Below are positions 48,265-57,003 of a stretch of DNA of 64,000 bases, one piece after another. The position numbers and the translations under genes were made by a program. This DNA is from Myxococcales bacterium (GTDB taxonomy: Bacteria > Myxococcota_A > Polyangia > Polyangiales > Polyangiaceae): assembly GCA_016191785.1 (NCBI GenBank), contig JACPVJ010000082.1, forward strand, positions 248,001 to 312,000, read 5' to 3'. The stretch's first letter is position 1. Every line of letters begins with the position of its first letter. Under the pieces are notes generated by a model. The model was given only the letters and a program-made list of their open reading frames with translations. It was not told the DNA's origin and made no database searches.

Positions 48265-48858
48265 GTGCGTCTGCGAGCCTTCCTCCCGGTCGCTCTGCTC
48301 GTCCTGGGCGTCCACGGCCCTTCGACCGCGACCGACGCCGGCAGCGACCCGGTACTGGTCCAGGTCGGGGCGAGCACTGTGCGAGAGAGCGAGCTCCGCT
48401 ACCTCCTGGGCCGCATGCACGAGTTCGAGCGCTCGAGCTACGGCAAGACGGGCGCCGAAGTGGCGCGTGGCTTCGTCCAGACACGACTGGTCCCCGAGCT
48501 GCTCTACGCGGAGGAGGCGAAGCGCGTGGGCGAGAGCGCCGGCGCGCGGGCGACCGTGCGTGCGGCCCTGGGGCAGGCCTTGAAGGCCGAGCTCGAGCAC
48601 GAGTTCGAGGCCAAGCTCACTCGCGCCCAGCTGGTGGCTCACTGCCAGCGCACCAGTGACCCGAAGACGTGTGGCGGCGATCTGTTCGGGCACCGGGTGG
48701 TGATGCGGCGCGAGCACTCGGCGAAAGAGCTGGAGCGGATCGCGAGCGAGCTGCGAACCCGTGAGGTGAAAGCCGTGGATCTCGCGGCGCTCGAGCAGCT
48801 GCCGGCGACCTCAGGCGCGCCGCCGACGGCGCCGAGCAGCCGCGAACGCCAGCCCTGA
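48265..48858 (+). CDS. Exported SurA/PpiC N-domain-like protein
   Basis: 197 aa from GTG 48265. Signal peptide (cleavage near STATD, about residue 22), then VLVQVGASTVRESELRYLLGRM, GFVQTRLVPELLYAEEAKRVG and a helical region, as in the N-terminal chaperone part of SurA/PpiC proteins. The rotamase domain itself is missing or reduced to FGHRVVMRREHSAKELERI. Perhaps a periplasmic chaperone. Its last 48 bases overlap the convergent phosphoesterase gene. Confidence 0.65.
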   Translation: MRLRAFLPVALLVLGVHGPSTATDAGSDPVLVQVGASTVRESELRYLLGRMHEFERSSYGKTGAEVARGFVQTRLVPELLYAEEAKRVGESAGARATVRAALGQALKAELEHEFEAKLTRAQLVAHCQRTSDPKTCGGDLFGHRVVMRREHSAKELERIASELRTREVKAVDLAALEQLPATSGAPPTAPSSRERQP

Positions 48859-50436
48859 CAGCACCACCCACGCCGCGGGCGCCGAGGTCGAGCCTGCCGC
48901 TCGACAACCACACCCACCGTCGTCTTCGGACTCGCCACTCGAGCCGCCGCCGCTGCTCGACCCGCCACCACCGGGTGAGCCGCCCGCGGAAGCGTCGGGT
49001 GCGCCGCCGGCCGTGCCGGCGCTGCCGCCCGCGCCCGCGGCGCTGCCGCCGCTCCCGGCGCTGCCGCCGCTCGAGCCGCCCCCGCCGGTCGTCGCGCCAC
49101 CCGAGCCGCCGGTGCTGCCGCCTGAGCCCCCCGTGCCGCCGACGCCGCCGTCGGGGGGGCCGCCGCAGACCTCGGTGCCCTTCTTGATGGTGATCGAGTC
49201 GATCACGGTGTTGGGCTGCGGGTTGGCGCCCCAGGTCTCGATCTTCATCGTGTCGTTCTGGATGTCGACCAACAAGTAGTGGTGCTCGTCGGAGCACTTG
49301 GCGCGACCCGCGGTGCTGCCACAGAACAGCTTGGGTATGGTGAACGCGCCCGCGCCGCCGCTCACGTAGTACACGGTGCCGCCCGCGAAGTTGGTGGCGC
49401 CCACCGAGCAGGCGTTGGCGGAGCCGGGCGTGCCCTTGGTGGCGCAGGCGCTGGGCTCGAAGCGCTCGTACCAGTGGTTGTGGCTGGTGAGCACCGCGTC
49501 CACGTGGTGCTTGTCGAAGATCGGGACCAGCGCGGCGTTCTGGTTGGCCTCGTTCGGCGGGTGCGAGATCGAGAACGACGACTTGGTGGTGTAAATCGGC
49601 TTGTGGAAGTAGACGAACTTCCACTTCTTGGGGTTCTGGGTCAGCACCGTGTCGAGCCACGCGGCCTGGTCCGCGAAGGGGATGGTCCCGCCCTTGAAGC
49701 TGTCCGTCGACAGCGAGACGAAGATCGCGTTGGCGTAGGTGAAGAAGTAGTAGTCCTCGGTGTTGCTGCCTTTGGCGCCGGTCGAGCGCGGCAGCGCGAA
49801 GATCTGGTTGTAGTTCGCGCCGTCGCCAGAGCCGGGCCCCGTGTCGTGGTTGCCCATCGAAGGCATGAACGGGATGGTCTTGGCCACCGGTGACGTCCAG
49901 CCCAAGAGCTTCAACCACTGATCGATCTTGTCGCCGTCGATCACCAGATCGCCGCCGTTGAGCATGAAGGCGGGCTTGTGGGCGGCGGCCTGGGCCATGA
50001 TCTGCGGCCAGTTGTCACCGCCGCCGAAGATCGGGTCGGGGCGGTTGTCGGCCAAGAACGCGAATTTCGCGCTGCCGCAGCTCGGATCGGCCGCGGGCCC
50101 GGTGGTGAAGCTGGCCTCGGTGGTGAAGCCGCCCGCGGTGCTGCCGGCGATGTAGAAATACTTGGTGCTCGGCGTGAGCCCGGTCAGCTCGGCCTCGTGG
50201 ATGTAACCGAGCCCGGCGTTCGCCTGGGTCGACTTGGCGGTCACCGTCTTGGTGTACGCGCCCGACGCGGTGCCGTATTGCACCTCGGCCGCCGACGCCG
50301 TGGTGGTGTTCCAGGTCACCGCCATGCTGGTCTGGGGATCCGCCGTGTACGAGAGCCGCGCATACTCGGGCGCCGCCACGACCGAGCCAGCGACCAACAT
50401 CGAAGCGAAGAACACACTCAGCCGAACGCGAGACAT
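48811..50436 (-). CDS. Secreted metallophosphoesterase with MYXO-CTERM tail
   Basis: 541 aa. Signal peptide (about 1-22), fibronectin-III-like N-terminal domain (about 25-110) and calcineurin-like phosphoesterase (about 120-395) with LADNRPD, NGGDLV, GNHD, YFHKP and SHNHWYER. The layout is that of purple acid phosphatases, but the GDLxY tyrosine that gives the purple colour is Val, so metal use may differ. A Gly/Ser/Ala linker and DDGGCGC, helix, RRRRRR tail (MYXO-CTERM) follow. ATG 50436 has AGGAG upstream. Likely cell-surface phosphate scavenging. Confidence 0.88.
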   Translation of the reverse strand: MSRVRLSVFFASMLVAGSVVAAPEYARLSYTADPQTSMAVTWNTTTASAAEVQYGTASGAYTKTVTAKSTQANAGLGYIHEAELTGLTPSTKYFYIAGSTAGGFTTEASFTTGPAADPSCGSAKFAFLADNRPDPIFGGGDNWPQIMAQAAAHKPAFMLNGGDLVIDGDKIDQWLKLLGWTSPVAKTIPFMPSMGNHDTGPGSGDGANYNQIFALPRSTGAKGSNTEDYYFFTYANAIFVSLSTDSFKGGTIPFADQAAWLDTVLTQNPKKWKFVYFHKPIYTTKSSFSISHPPNEANQNAALVPIFDKHHVDAVLTSHNHWYERFEPSACATKGTPGSANACSVGATNFAGGTVYYVSGGAGAFTIPKLFCGSTAGRAKCSDEHHYLLVDIQNDTMKIETWGANPQPNTVIDSITIKKGTEVCGGPPDGGVGGTGGSGGSTGGSGGATTGGGGSSGGSAGSGGSAAGAGGSAGTAGGAPDASAGGSPGGGGSSSGGGSSGESEDDGGCGCRAAGSTSAPAAWVVLSGLAFAAARRRRRRA

Positions 50437-50477
50437 CGCGGCACTCCTGTTTCGGGCCCGAAGGAGCCGGAAGCTTG

Positions 50478-51416
50478 TCACGAAGTCGGCGGCGACGCGA
50501 GCGCGACGAGCCCCGACGGCAGCACGACGCGGTGCTCCAAGACCCAGACCGGCACGCCGCCGCGGTGCGATCCGAGCTTGGTCGCGCACTTTGCGCTGGT
50601 GACCCAAGCGTCGACCGGCGCGCGGCGCGGGGGGATGCGCGCATGGTCGGCGTGAAGCTCGACGACGGCGGGGCAGATGCCGAGCGCGCTCAGCTGCCCG
50701 AGAACCCGCTCGGGTCGCGCGATGGCCAGCACCAACCCCAGGCGCAGGCCGCCCAGCGACCCGAGCGAGACCCGCTCGCCGCCCGGACCGATTGCGCCGT
50801 CGACGCCGGTGTCGAACTGAAACACCGGAATTGGGGCCCCGACGCGGCCCGTCGTCACGACCGCGTCCGCCGCGGCCAACACTCGCTGCCGACCAGCCCG
50901 CAGATCACCCGCCGGAGGGCAGCGCTCGGCGCCCCAGGGCGCGTCCGCGTCGAGCACCAAGAGCGAACAGCCGACGCGCACCGGGCGTGCCTGGAGCAGC
51001 CCGTCGACGATCACGCAGGGCGCGTGGGTCGCGGCCAGCGCGATCGCCTCGCTCCGGTTCTTGCCGACGATCACCGGCACGTCGCCCAGCGCTCGCGCAA
51101 GCCAGAGCGCTTCGTCACCCACGACCTCGACCCGATCGTCCGCGCGCACCCGACGCGCGCTGCCGAGGGCCGCGCCGTAGGGCGTTGCGACCACGGCCAC
51201 CCGGGGCGAGAGCGCCCGCGCGAGCGCCAGCACCACCGGCGTCTTGCCCGAGCCCCCCAGCGTCGCGCCACCGACCCCGATCACGTGGACCCCCGACGGC
51301 AAGCTCACCGGACGCACGGGGTCGGCGAAGCGTGCCCACACGCGCGAGAGAGCGAGCGCGGTCGGTCCGCGCAGCGCTCCCCGCTCGAGCGCACGCCCGA
51401 CCTCGCGCCGGAACAT
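50478..51416 (-). CDS. lpxK: Tetraacyldisaccharide 4'-kinase
   Basis: 312 aa. Phosphorylates the lipid A precursor at the inner membrane. The P-loop GGATLGGSGKTP is at about residues 49-60; VVGDEALWLARALGDVPVIVGKNR and DGLLQ are LpxK segments. An amphipathic N-terminus (MFRREVGRALERGAL) is usual. Start ATG shares one base with the hemC stop (TGATG). It shows the cell makes lipid A. A link of lpxK to heme genes is unusual; lpxK normally sits with msbA or kdsB. Confidence 0.93.
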   Translation of the reverse strand: MFRREVGRALERGALRGPTALALSRVWARFADPVRPVSLPSGVHVIGVGGATLGGSGKTPVVLALARALSPRVAVVATPYGAALGSARRVRADDRVEVVGDEALWLARALGDVPVIVGKNRSEAIALAATHAPCVIVDGLLQARPVRVGCSLLVLDADAPWGAERCPPAGDLRAGRQRVLAAADAVVTTGRVGAPIPVFQFDTGVDGAIGPGGERVSLGSLGGLRLGLVLAIARPERVLGQLSALGICPAVVELHADHARIPPRRAPVDAWVTSAKCATKLGSHRGGVPVWVLEHRVVLPSGLVALASPPTS

Positions 51417-52318
51417 CAGCCGGCCCGAAGCGCGCTGCCCAGCTCGACGCCGAAGCGCGCAGCCTCGGCCTCGTCCCGGGGGAACGCGGTGCGCGCCTCG
51501 CGTCGGCGCAGGCGCGAGCCGTCGGGCTCGGCCAAGAGCGCGCGGAGCCAGAGCTCGCTGCCCGTGCGCACGGCGTAGGCCGCGACCGGCAGCTGGCAGC
51601 TGCCCTCGACCGCTTGCATCACGCCGCGCTCGGCCGCCACGGCGATGGCGGTTTCGGCATGCGCCAGCGGTGCGAGTAGCTCGAGCGTGGCGCGGTCGCC
51701 GGCCCGCATCTCTATGGCCAGCGCCCCCTGCCCCACCGCGGGCAAGCTCACCTCGGGCTCGAGCACCTCGGTGGCGCGATCGGCCAGCCCGAGCCGGAAG
51801 AGCCCCGCGCGCGCGAGCACGATCGCGTCGACCACGCCCTCGCTGCACTTGCGCAGCCGGGTGTCGACGTTGCCTCGCAGCGGCACGATCTCGAGACCCG
51901 GGTGGGCCGCACCGAGCTGGACCTTGCGGCGGAGCGACGACGTGCCGAGCTTCGCGCCCGGGGGAAGGTCGGCGAGCCGACCGCCGGTGCGCGACACGAT
52001 CACGTCGCGGGGATCGGCGCGCTCGGGGACGCACCCGATGGTGAGCGAGGGCGCCAGCTCGGCCGGAACGTCCTTGAGCGAGTGGATGGCGACGTCGGCG
52101 CTGCCTTCGAGCATGGCCTCTTCGATCTCTTTGATGAACAGCCCCTTGCCACCGATCTCGGACAGCGCCCGGTCTTGGATCCGATCGCCGGTGGTCACCA
52201 CGTGTTTCTCTTCGATCGTCAACCCGGGGTGACAGGCCTCGAGCTGGCGCATGAAGGCGCGGGCTTGCGCGAGCGCGAGTTGGCTCTTGCGCGTGGCGAC
52301 GATGAGCTTGGTGGTCAT
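51416..52318 (-). CDS. hemC: Porphobilinogen deaminase (hydroxymethylbilane synthase)
   Basis: 300 aa of normal length. Polymerises four porphobilinogens in heme synthesis. The dipyrromethane cofactor Cys is at 241 in VEGSCQLPVAAYA; GTSSLRRKVQL and LRGNVDTRLRK are conserved. The ATG overlaps the hemA stop (ATGA) and its TGA overlaps the lpxK ATG. Confidence 0.96.
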   Translation of the reverse strand: MTTKLIVATRKSQLALAQARAFMRQLEACHPGLTIEEKHVVTTGDRIQDRALSEIGGKGLFIKEIEEAMLEGSADVAIHSLKDVPAELAPSLTIGCVPERADPRDVIVSRTGGRLADLPPGAKLGTSSLRRKVQLGAAHPGLEIVPLRGNVDTRLRKCSEGVVDAIVLARAGLFRLGLADRATEVLEPEVSLPAVGQGALAIEMRAGDRATLELLAPLAHAETAIAVAAERGVMQAVEGSCQLPVAAYAVRTGSELWLRALLAEPDGSRLRRREARTAFPRDEAEAARFGVELGSALRAG

Positions 52319-53703
52319 TCTCCGTTGGTTCCCGTGGCGCGGCGTCGAGACGGCTCCGCCCCCTCGGCGTCGGGGGCCGGGGCCGGAGCCGGCCGCGAGG
52401 GCGTCGATGGCACGCTCACCGGCTCGGCGTCCAGCTCGAACAGCTCGGCCACGGCATTCATCAGCTGCTCCACCCGATAGCTCTCGAAGTCCTTGTCCGT
52501 GACCACCTGGCGCAGGTGCGCGGTGGGCGCGTGCAAGAGCTTGTTCAGGGCTGCGTCGAGCATGATCGCGAGCGCCGCGCGGTCTTCGTCGCCCAGGTGT
52601 TTCAGTCGACCCTTGAGGCTCTTGTCGAGCTCGGCGTGCAGCAGGCGACTGAAGCGGGCCCGGAGCGCCACCACCACCGGGGTGACCTGGGTGGACTCGG
52701 CCCAGCGCTCCCAGCCGGCCATTTCCTCGACCACCACGCGCTCGGCGTGCTGGGCCTCGCGGGCCCGGCTCTGGCGGGTCTCGCCCACCACCCGCTCGAA
52801 GTCGTCGATGTTGTAGAGGAACACCTCGCTGAGGCTCTCGACCTTGGGATCGATGTCGCGGGGCACCGCCAGGTCGATGAAGAACAAGCTCCGGCCGCGG
52901 CGCTTCCGGCGCAGACCGTGGATGGTGTCGTAGTCGACCACGAAGCCGGGCGCGCTGGTGCTGGTGATCACCACGTCGGCTTCGGTCAACGCGGCGGACA
53001 GATCAGCCCAGCCCCGCGGCTCGCCGCCGACCGCGGCCGCCAGCACGCCCACGCGCGCCTCGTTCCGACCGACCACCAGCAGGCGAGTGCCCGCGGTCTT
53101 TAGCAGCTTGGCCACGGTCTCGGCCATCTCGCCCGAGCCCAAGAGCACCACTGTCTTGCCCCGAAAATCGCCGAAGATCTGCCGGGCCAGATCGACGGCG
53201 ACGCTCGGCACCGAGATCTGACCGGCCCCCAGCTGGGTCTCGGTGCGCACGCGCTTGGCCGCGCGGATCGCCCGCGGCACCGTGCGGTGAAGACAGCCGC
53301 CGATCGTTCCGGCGACGCGGGCGGTCTCGAAGGCGTCTTTCACTTGCCCCAGGATCTGGGGCTCACCCAGCACCAGCGAGTCGAGCGACGACGCCACCCG
53401 GAACAGGTGCCGAACCGCATCGACGCCCTCGTGCACGTACAGGTGCTGGCGCACGCCGCTGGCCAGCGCCGCGAGCCCCTCGACCGCGTCGCGCCCGACA
53501 GCGGACAGCTCGGAAGCGGGCCCGTTCTTCCCGGCGACGATCAGCTCGACCCGGTTGCAGGTCGAGATCAGCATCGCCTCGCCGATCGCGGGTCGAGCCA
53601 CGAACTGGGTGAGCACCCGCGGGATCTCGGCCTTGGGCAGGGCGATGCGCTCGCGCACGGCGATGGGCGCGGTGCGGTGCGAGAGCCCGGCGACCACGAT
53701 CAT
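52315..53703 (-). CDS. hemA: Glutamyl-tRNA reductase
   Basis: 462 aa. First enzyme of the C5 pathway to 5-aminolevulinate. Catalytic Cys49 in STCNRVEL, NADPH-binding GSGEMAETVAKLL, and a C-terminal dimerisation helix. A Pro/Ala-rich tail of about 35 residues is extra. Use of the C5 route is notable because many proteobacteria of other classes use ALA synthase. The ATG at 53703 overlaps the stop of the HemX-like gene. Confidence 0.96.
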   Translation of the reverse strand: MIVVAGLSHRTAPIAVRERIALPKAEIPRVLTQFVARPAIGEAMLISTCNRVELIVAGKNGPASELSAVGRDAVEGLAALASGVRQHLYVHEGVDAVRHLFRVASSLDSLVLGEPQILGQVKDAFETARVAGTIGGCLHRTVPRAIRAAKRVRTETQLGAGQISVPSVAVDLARQIFGDFRGKTVVLLGSGEMAETVAKLLKTAGTRLLVVGRNEARVGVLAAAVGGEPRGWADLSAALTEADVVITSTSAPGFVVDYDTIHGLRRKRRGRSLFFIDLAVPRDIDPKVESLSEVFLYNIDDFERVVGETRQSRAREAQHAERVVVEEMAGWERWAESTQVTPVVVALRARFSRLLHAELDKSLKGRLKHLGDEDRAALAIMLDAALNKLLHAPTAHLRQVVTDKDFESYRVEQLMNAVAELFELDAEPVSVPSTPSRPAPAPAPDAEGAEPSRRRATGTNGE

Positions 53704-54521
53704 CCGCTGGCTCCGGTGCTCTTGATCACGTAGAGCAGGATCACCGTAGTCACGCACAGCACGCCCGCCAGGGTGCCGTAGGCCGAGCGGCGCCCCCGCC
53801 ACCCGGCAGCGGCCCGCATCACCAGCACCAGCGCGAGCAAGATCCAGGTGGCATAGCCCAGCGCCGAACGCAGAAGCTCGGCGCCGCCGGCTGGGCCGAG
53901 ACGGCTGGCGAAGAAGCCGCCGGTGACCACGCCCAGCGTGAGCAGCGGGAAGCCGGTCAAGAGCAGGCGGTGCTCGGTGCGGTCCAGGGCGTCGAGGGGC
54001 GGCAGCTTCGCGGTGAGCCAGGTCGGGCGCTTCTCTTTCAGGCTGCGCTCTTGCACCAGATAAAATGCCCCGGCGGCCCCCGCGAGCAAGAAGAAGCCGA
54101 CCCCGGCGAGGTTCGCGGTGATGTGCAAGATCAGCAAGAGCCTCGAGACGCCGGTGATCGAGTGCTGCTCGGCGCCCACGAACTGCGCGCCGATCAGGAA
54201 GGTGAGGGCCAGCGGCGCGACCACCGCACCCACGGCTTGCAGCCGGAAGCGCGTACGCAAGATCAGGTACATGCCGGCCAAGATCAGCGCGGACAGGCTG
54301 AGCGAGAAGTGCAGCGACTCGACCGGACAGATGCGCGAAAACAGGCTCGCCGTGACGACGTGCGCCGCGTGCAGCGTCGCGCCGACCCCGAGCGCCACGG
54401 GCGCCACGACGGCAGCGGCCGACGAACCTTCGCGGCGCGCCAGGTCGAGGAAGAAGAGCACGGCCGCGGCTGCGTACGCTGCGGCTCCCAGGTAGAACGC
54501 GGCGGTGGCTATCCCTTCCAT
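53700..54521 (-). CDS. HemX-like/CcsA-superfamily membrane protein
   Basis: 273 aa with eight hydrophobic helices. It resembles the CcsA/CcmC heme-handling superfamily (HVVTASLFSRICPVESLHFSLSLSALIL, then LLILHITANLAGVGFFLLAGAAGAFYLVQE), but the Trp-rich heme motif WGxxWxWD is not present. Position directly before hemA fits HemX, which modulates glutamyl-tRNA reductase in Bacillus. GTG 54527, which overlaps the upstream stop, is an alternative start two codons earlier. Confidence 0.8.
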   Translation of the reverse strand: MEGIATAAFYLGAAAYAAAAVLFFLDLARREGSSAAAVVAPVALGVGATLHAAHVVTASLFSRICPVESLHFSLSLSALILAGMYLILRTRFRLQAVGAVVAPLALTFLIGAQFVGAEQHSITGVSRLLLILHITANLAGVGFFLLAGAAGAFYLVQERSLKEKRPTWLTAKLPPLDALDRTEHRLLLTGFPLLTLGVVTGGFFASRLGPAGGAELLRSALGYATWILLALVLVMRAAAGWRGRRSAYGTLAGVLCVTTVILLYVIKSTGASG

Positions 54522-54523
54522 GT

Positions 54524-54925
54524 TCACTCGAGGTGGCTGGCCAGGTACGTCGCGAGCATCTCTTCGTCGCTGCTCGACGCCGGCCCTTCGACGGGGGGGA
54601 CGCTCGTGGCCCGATGCTCTTCGAAGCTCCCGATGGGGGTGCCCGAGAACCCAGGGACCACGTCGTAGGCGAGCTCTCCGAGCACCATCGACGTGTCCAA
54701 GACCTCTGCCCCGAGCTCGGTCAGGAAGCTCACCGACTTCACCTTGCCCACCAGCTCGTGCACGTCGACGCCACCGGTCACCTCGGCCAAGACGCGGACG
54801 GCCTCCACGACTCGGTACTTGCGGCCCTCGCCCTTGATGACCAGCTCGCCACCCATCAGGTCGACGCGATCCGCCCCGACCCACGAGTCGAGGGCTCGCT
54901 GAGGGAAGAACACGCGGTTTTTCAT
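54524..54925 (-). CDS. Conserved-looking protein of unknown function
   Basis: 133 aa, no signal or membrane helix. Mixed alpha/beta with a strand-rich first half (VDLMGGELVIKGEGRKYRVVEAVRVL), a helix-linked middle (VTGGVDVHELVGKVKSVSFLTELGAEVL) and a Ser/Glu-rich end. I do not recognise a family. It lies between the LysM gene and the hemX-like gene, and its TGA overlaps the hemX GTG, so it is translationally coupled to heme biosynthesis. Confidence 0.75.
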   Translation of the reverse strand: MKNRVFFPQRALDSWVGADRVDLMGGELVIKGEGRKYRVVEAVRVLAEVTGGVDVHELVGKVKSVSFLTELGAEVLDTSMVLGELAYDVVPGFSGTPIGSFEEHRATSVPPVEGPASSSDEEMLATYLASHLE

Positions 54926-54982
54926 GCCAGGGTCCCGATCTATACGTCGGGAGCAGGGTAGCCTCTACGGCGGGCGGCGGCG

Positions 54983-54998
54983 CCCGGCAACCGCCGGG
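54983..54998. terminator. Small hairpin after the LysM gene
   Basis: CCCGGC, four-base loop, GCCGGG in the 89-base gap between the LysM gene and the unknown gene. It could attenuate read-through into the hem cluster. Confidence 0.35.
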
Positions 54999-55014
54999 AG
55001 AAACTCCGGGGAAA

Positions 55015-56358
55015 TCAGTACCCCTTGCGCGCCACGGCCCGGTCGCCCGGCTCGATTTCGCGGTGCGAGGCCGTGACCAGACAGACCGAGCTGTACTTGG
55101 TGGCCCGGAGCACTCGCAGCTCTCCCACGACCTCTTCGGGGAAGTCCTTCTCGTTCCCCTTGAGCGGCGTGGTCTCGTAGGACGCGGACTCGGGGACCTC
55201 CATCTTCATCCGGCTGCGCGCGGTGTTGGTGGCGGTCTTGAGCGAGGTGCGCCACGCGTCGCCCTTGGCGACGATGAACAGGCGGTTGCCGGCGCTGAGC
55301 CCGTCGTCGGTCCCGCGATCGATGAACACCAGCTGGTGCTGGCCCATGATCTCGTGGGGGTAGATGCTGGTCAGCACGCGGGCCCAACGGTTCACGCGGG
55401 ACGGCTTCGGCGGCACCACGTCGATGCGCCGGCCGACGTCGCCGACCAGCGCACCGCGCTCGACCACGTCCGTCGACTCGATCAGCGTGCCGCGAGCCAG
55501 GCGCTTCTTCTCGTCCCACTGGTCGATCCTCACCTGGCCCTTGATCGCGATGATCTGCCCCGGCGGACGTCGCGCGCCCTTCACCGCTTGAGGCTTCCGA
55601 ACCGGGGTGAAGACGGTGAGCTTCTGCCCGATGGCGACCTCGACCCCCGGTTTGATCTGGACGTAGACGTGGTTGCCCTCGGAGAGGAGCATCTGGTCTT
55701 CGCGCGACCCGATCAGCTCTCCCTTCACCTGGCGCCGCGGATCTTCGATGAAGCCGGCGCGGCGCAGGAACACCGTGTCCGGCGGAACCGCCGAGCGCCG
55801 GTCGCTGAGCCCGCCGCCGTCCCCGGGGCCGGCTGCGTCGCGCAGATCGGCGCCGTGTTTCATTCGCACCTGGTCGCCGGGGTAGATCCAGTGCGGGTTC
55901 GAGATCTGCGGGTTGTAGCTCCAGACCTTCGGCCAACCCCACGAGTTGCCGTAGTAGTAGCCGGAGAGATCCCAGAGGGTGTCGCCGCGGCGCACGGTGT
56001 GGAACGGCGGTACCCGCAGCGCTCCGCCGCGTCCCAGGATCGCAGCCGAGCCCTTGTTGCCGCGCACGCTGTCGCCACCGCCCGAGCCGCGTCCCAGGTC
56101 GAAGCCATCACCCTTGTTGGTGTCCGACGTCGGGCGCGAGCTCGAGGGCAGATGCGCATTCGGGTCCGCCGCGCCCGGCTGAGGAAAGCCCGGGGGCGGC
56201 GTGCTGTAGGTGGTCACCGTGGTTTGACCCGGCGAGGTCTGGACCTGCGTGCCGCCGGCGCCGCCGCCGGTCTCCTGAGCGAATGCCCGGGGGCTCACCA
56301 GGCCCACGGCGATCAGCATCCCGACGCACCAGAAAACCTTCGGTCCTTTGCGCATCAT
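55015..56358 (-). CDS. LysM-domain envelope protein
   Basis: 447 aa. Signal peptide (cleavage after AFAQ, about residue 27), a Gly/Pro/Ser-rich linker, one LysM domain (about 118-165; HTVRRGDTLWDLSGYYYGN and NPHWIYPGDQVRM) for peptidoglycan binding, and a long C-terminal beta-rich region (about 190-447) with GQIIAIKGQVRIDQWDEKKRLARG. Start at 56358 is TGATGATG, overlapping the upstream stop. It likely anchors to the cell wall and works with the coiled-coil lipoprotein encoded before it. Confidence 0.88.
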   Translation of the reverse strand: MMRKGPKVFWCVGMLIAVGLVSPRAFAQETGGGAGGTQVQTSPGQTTVTTYSTPPPGFPQPGAADPNAHLPSSSRPTSDTNKGDGFDLGRGSGGGDSVRGNKGSAAILGRGGALRVPPFHTVRRGDTLWDLSGYYYGNSWGWPKVWSYNPQISNPHWIYPGDQVRMKHGADLRDAAGPGDGGGLSDRRSAVPPDTVFLRRAGFIEDPRRQVKGELIGSREDQMLLSEGNHVYVQIKPGVEVAIGQKLTVFTPVRKPQAVKGARRPPGQIIAIKGQVRIDQWDEKKRLARGTLIESTDVVERGALVGDVGRRIDVVPPKPSRVNRWARVLTSIYPHEIMGQHQLVFIDRGTDDGLSAGNRLFIVAKGDAWRTSLKTATNTARSRMKMEVPESASYETTPLKGNEKDFPEEVVGELRVLRATKYSSVCLVTASHREIEPGDRAVARKGY

Positions 56359-56861
56359 CAGGTCCCCTGGGGAGCGGGTCGGCGAGCTCCAGCATTCTGG
56401 CCCATCGGCGGGCTTCCGGCACGTGGTGCCTGGGGCTTTGCCCAGGCGGGGGCGCGAGCCCCGGCCGGACCGCCGTGGTCCTTGATCACCGGGCGCGGAC
56501 CCGAGTCGTCGGCGGGCTCCGGCTCGACCTCGGCCTCCGCCGCCGGCGCCGTAGTCCCGGGTCCCATCTTCACCACCTTCAGAGTCGGCCGCGCGACCCT
56601 GCTCTCCTCTTGCACCGGCGCGGCGGCACTTGCGCCCGCGCCCGCGCCCGCGCCTGCGGGGCCCGCGCGCATCGAGGTGATTTCGAGGGCCTGGACCCGC
56701 TCGGCCAGACGATCGTTTGTGTTCTGAAGGCGCGTGACCTCGTCCTGGAGTCCCGACATCTTCTTCTCCAGGGTCTCGCGGTTTCCGCCGCCGCAGGCGG
56801 CCGAAAGCGCCGCGCACGCGACCAGGAACAACCAAGCGGCTTTGGGCATGGGACTCCGCAT
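56358..56861 (-). CDS. Coiled-coil lipoprotein (Lpp-like)
   Basis: 167 aa. Signal peptide with lipobox SAAC (about residue 23), a heptad coiled-coil (ETLEKKMSGLQDEVTRLQNTNDRLAERVQALEI, about 27-62) and a Pro/Ala/Gly-rich tail. The layout of an N-terminal lipid, coil and flexible tail suggests a spacer between outer membrane and wall. ATG 56849 is an alternative start. It is coupled to the LysM gene. Confidence 0.8.
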   Translation of the reverse strand: MRSPMPKAAWLFLVACAALSAACGGGNRETLEKKMSGLQDEVTRLQNTNDRLAERVQALEITSMRAGPAGAGAGAGASAAAPVQEESRVARPTLKVVKMGPGTTAPAAEAEVEPEPADDSGPRPVIKDHGGPAGARAPAWAKPQAPRAGSPPMGQNAGARRPAPQGT

Positions 56862-56917
56862 CGGGCGAAGTCTAGGTTTCGGTGCGACGGAGGGCCAAAA
56901 ACTCCGGGGTTCGGTCG

Positions 56918-56933
56918 TGGCACGAATGTTGTG
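56918..56933 (+). promoter_or_regulatory. Sigma-54-like element upstream of pssA (weak)
   Basis: TGGCACG, four bases, TTGTG: correct spacing and -24 box, but the near-invariant GC of the -12 box is GT. It lies 71 bases before the pssA start. Confidence 0.3.
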
Positions 56934-57003
56934 AGCGAGAGGGCGAGCCGCCGCGCGTCACCGCATTCTGGACGACGCGCCGCGCCGAAGCTAGGGTCGG
57001 AGC

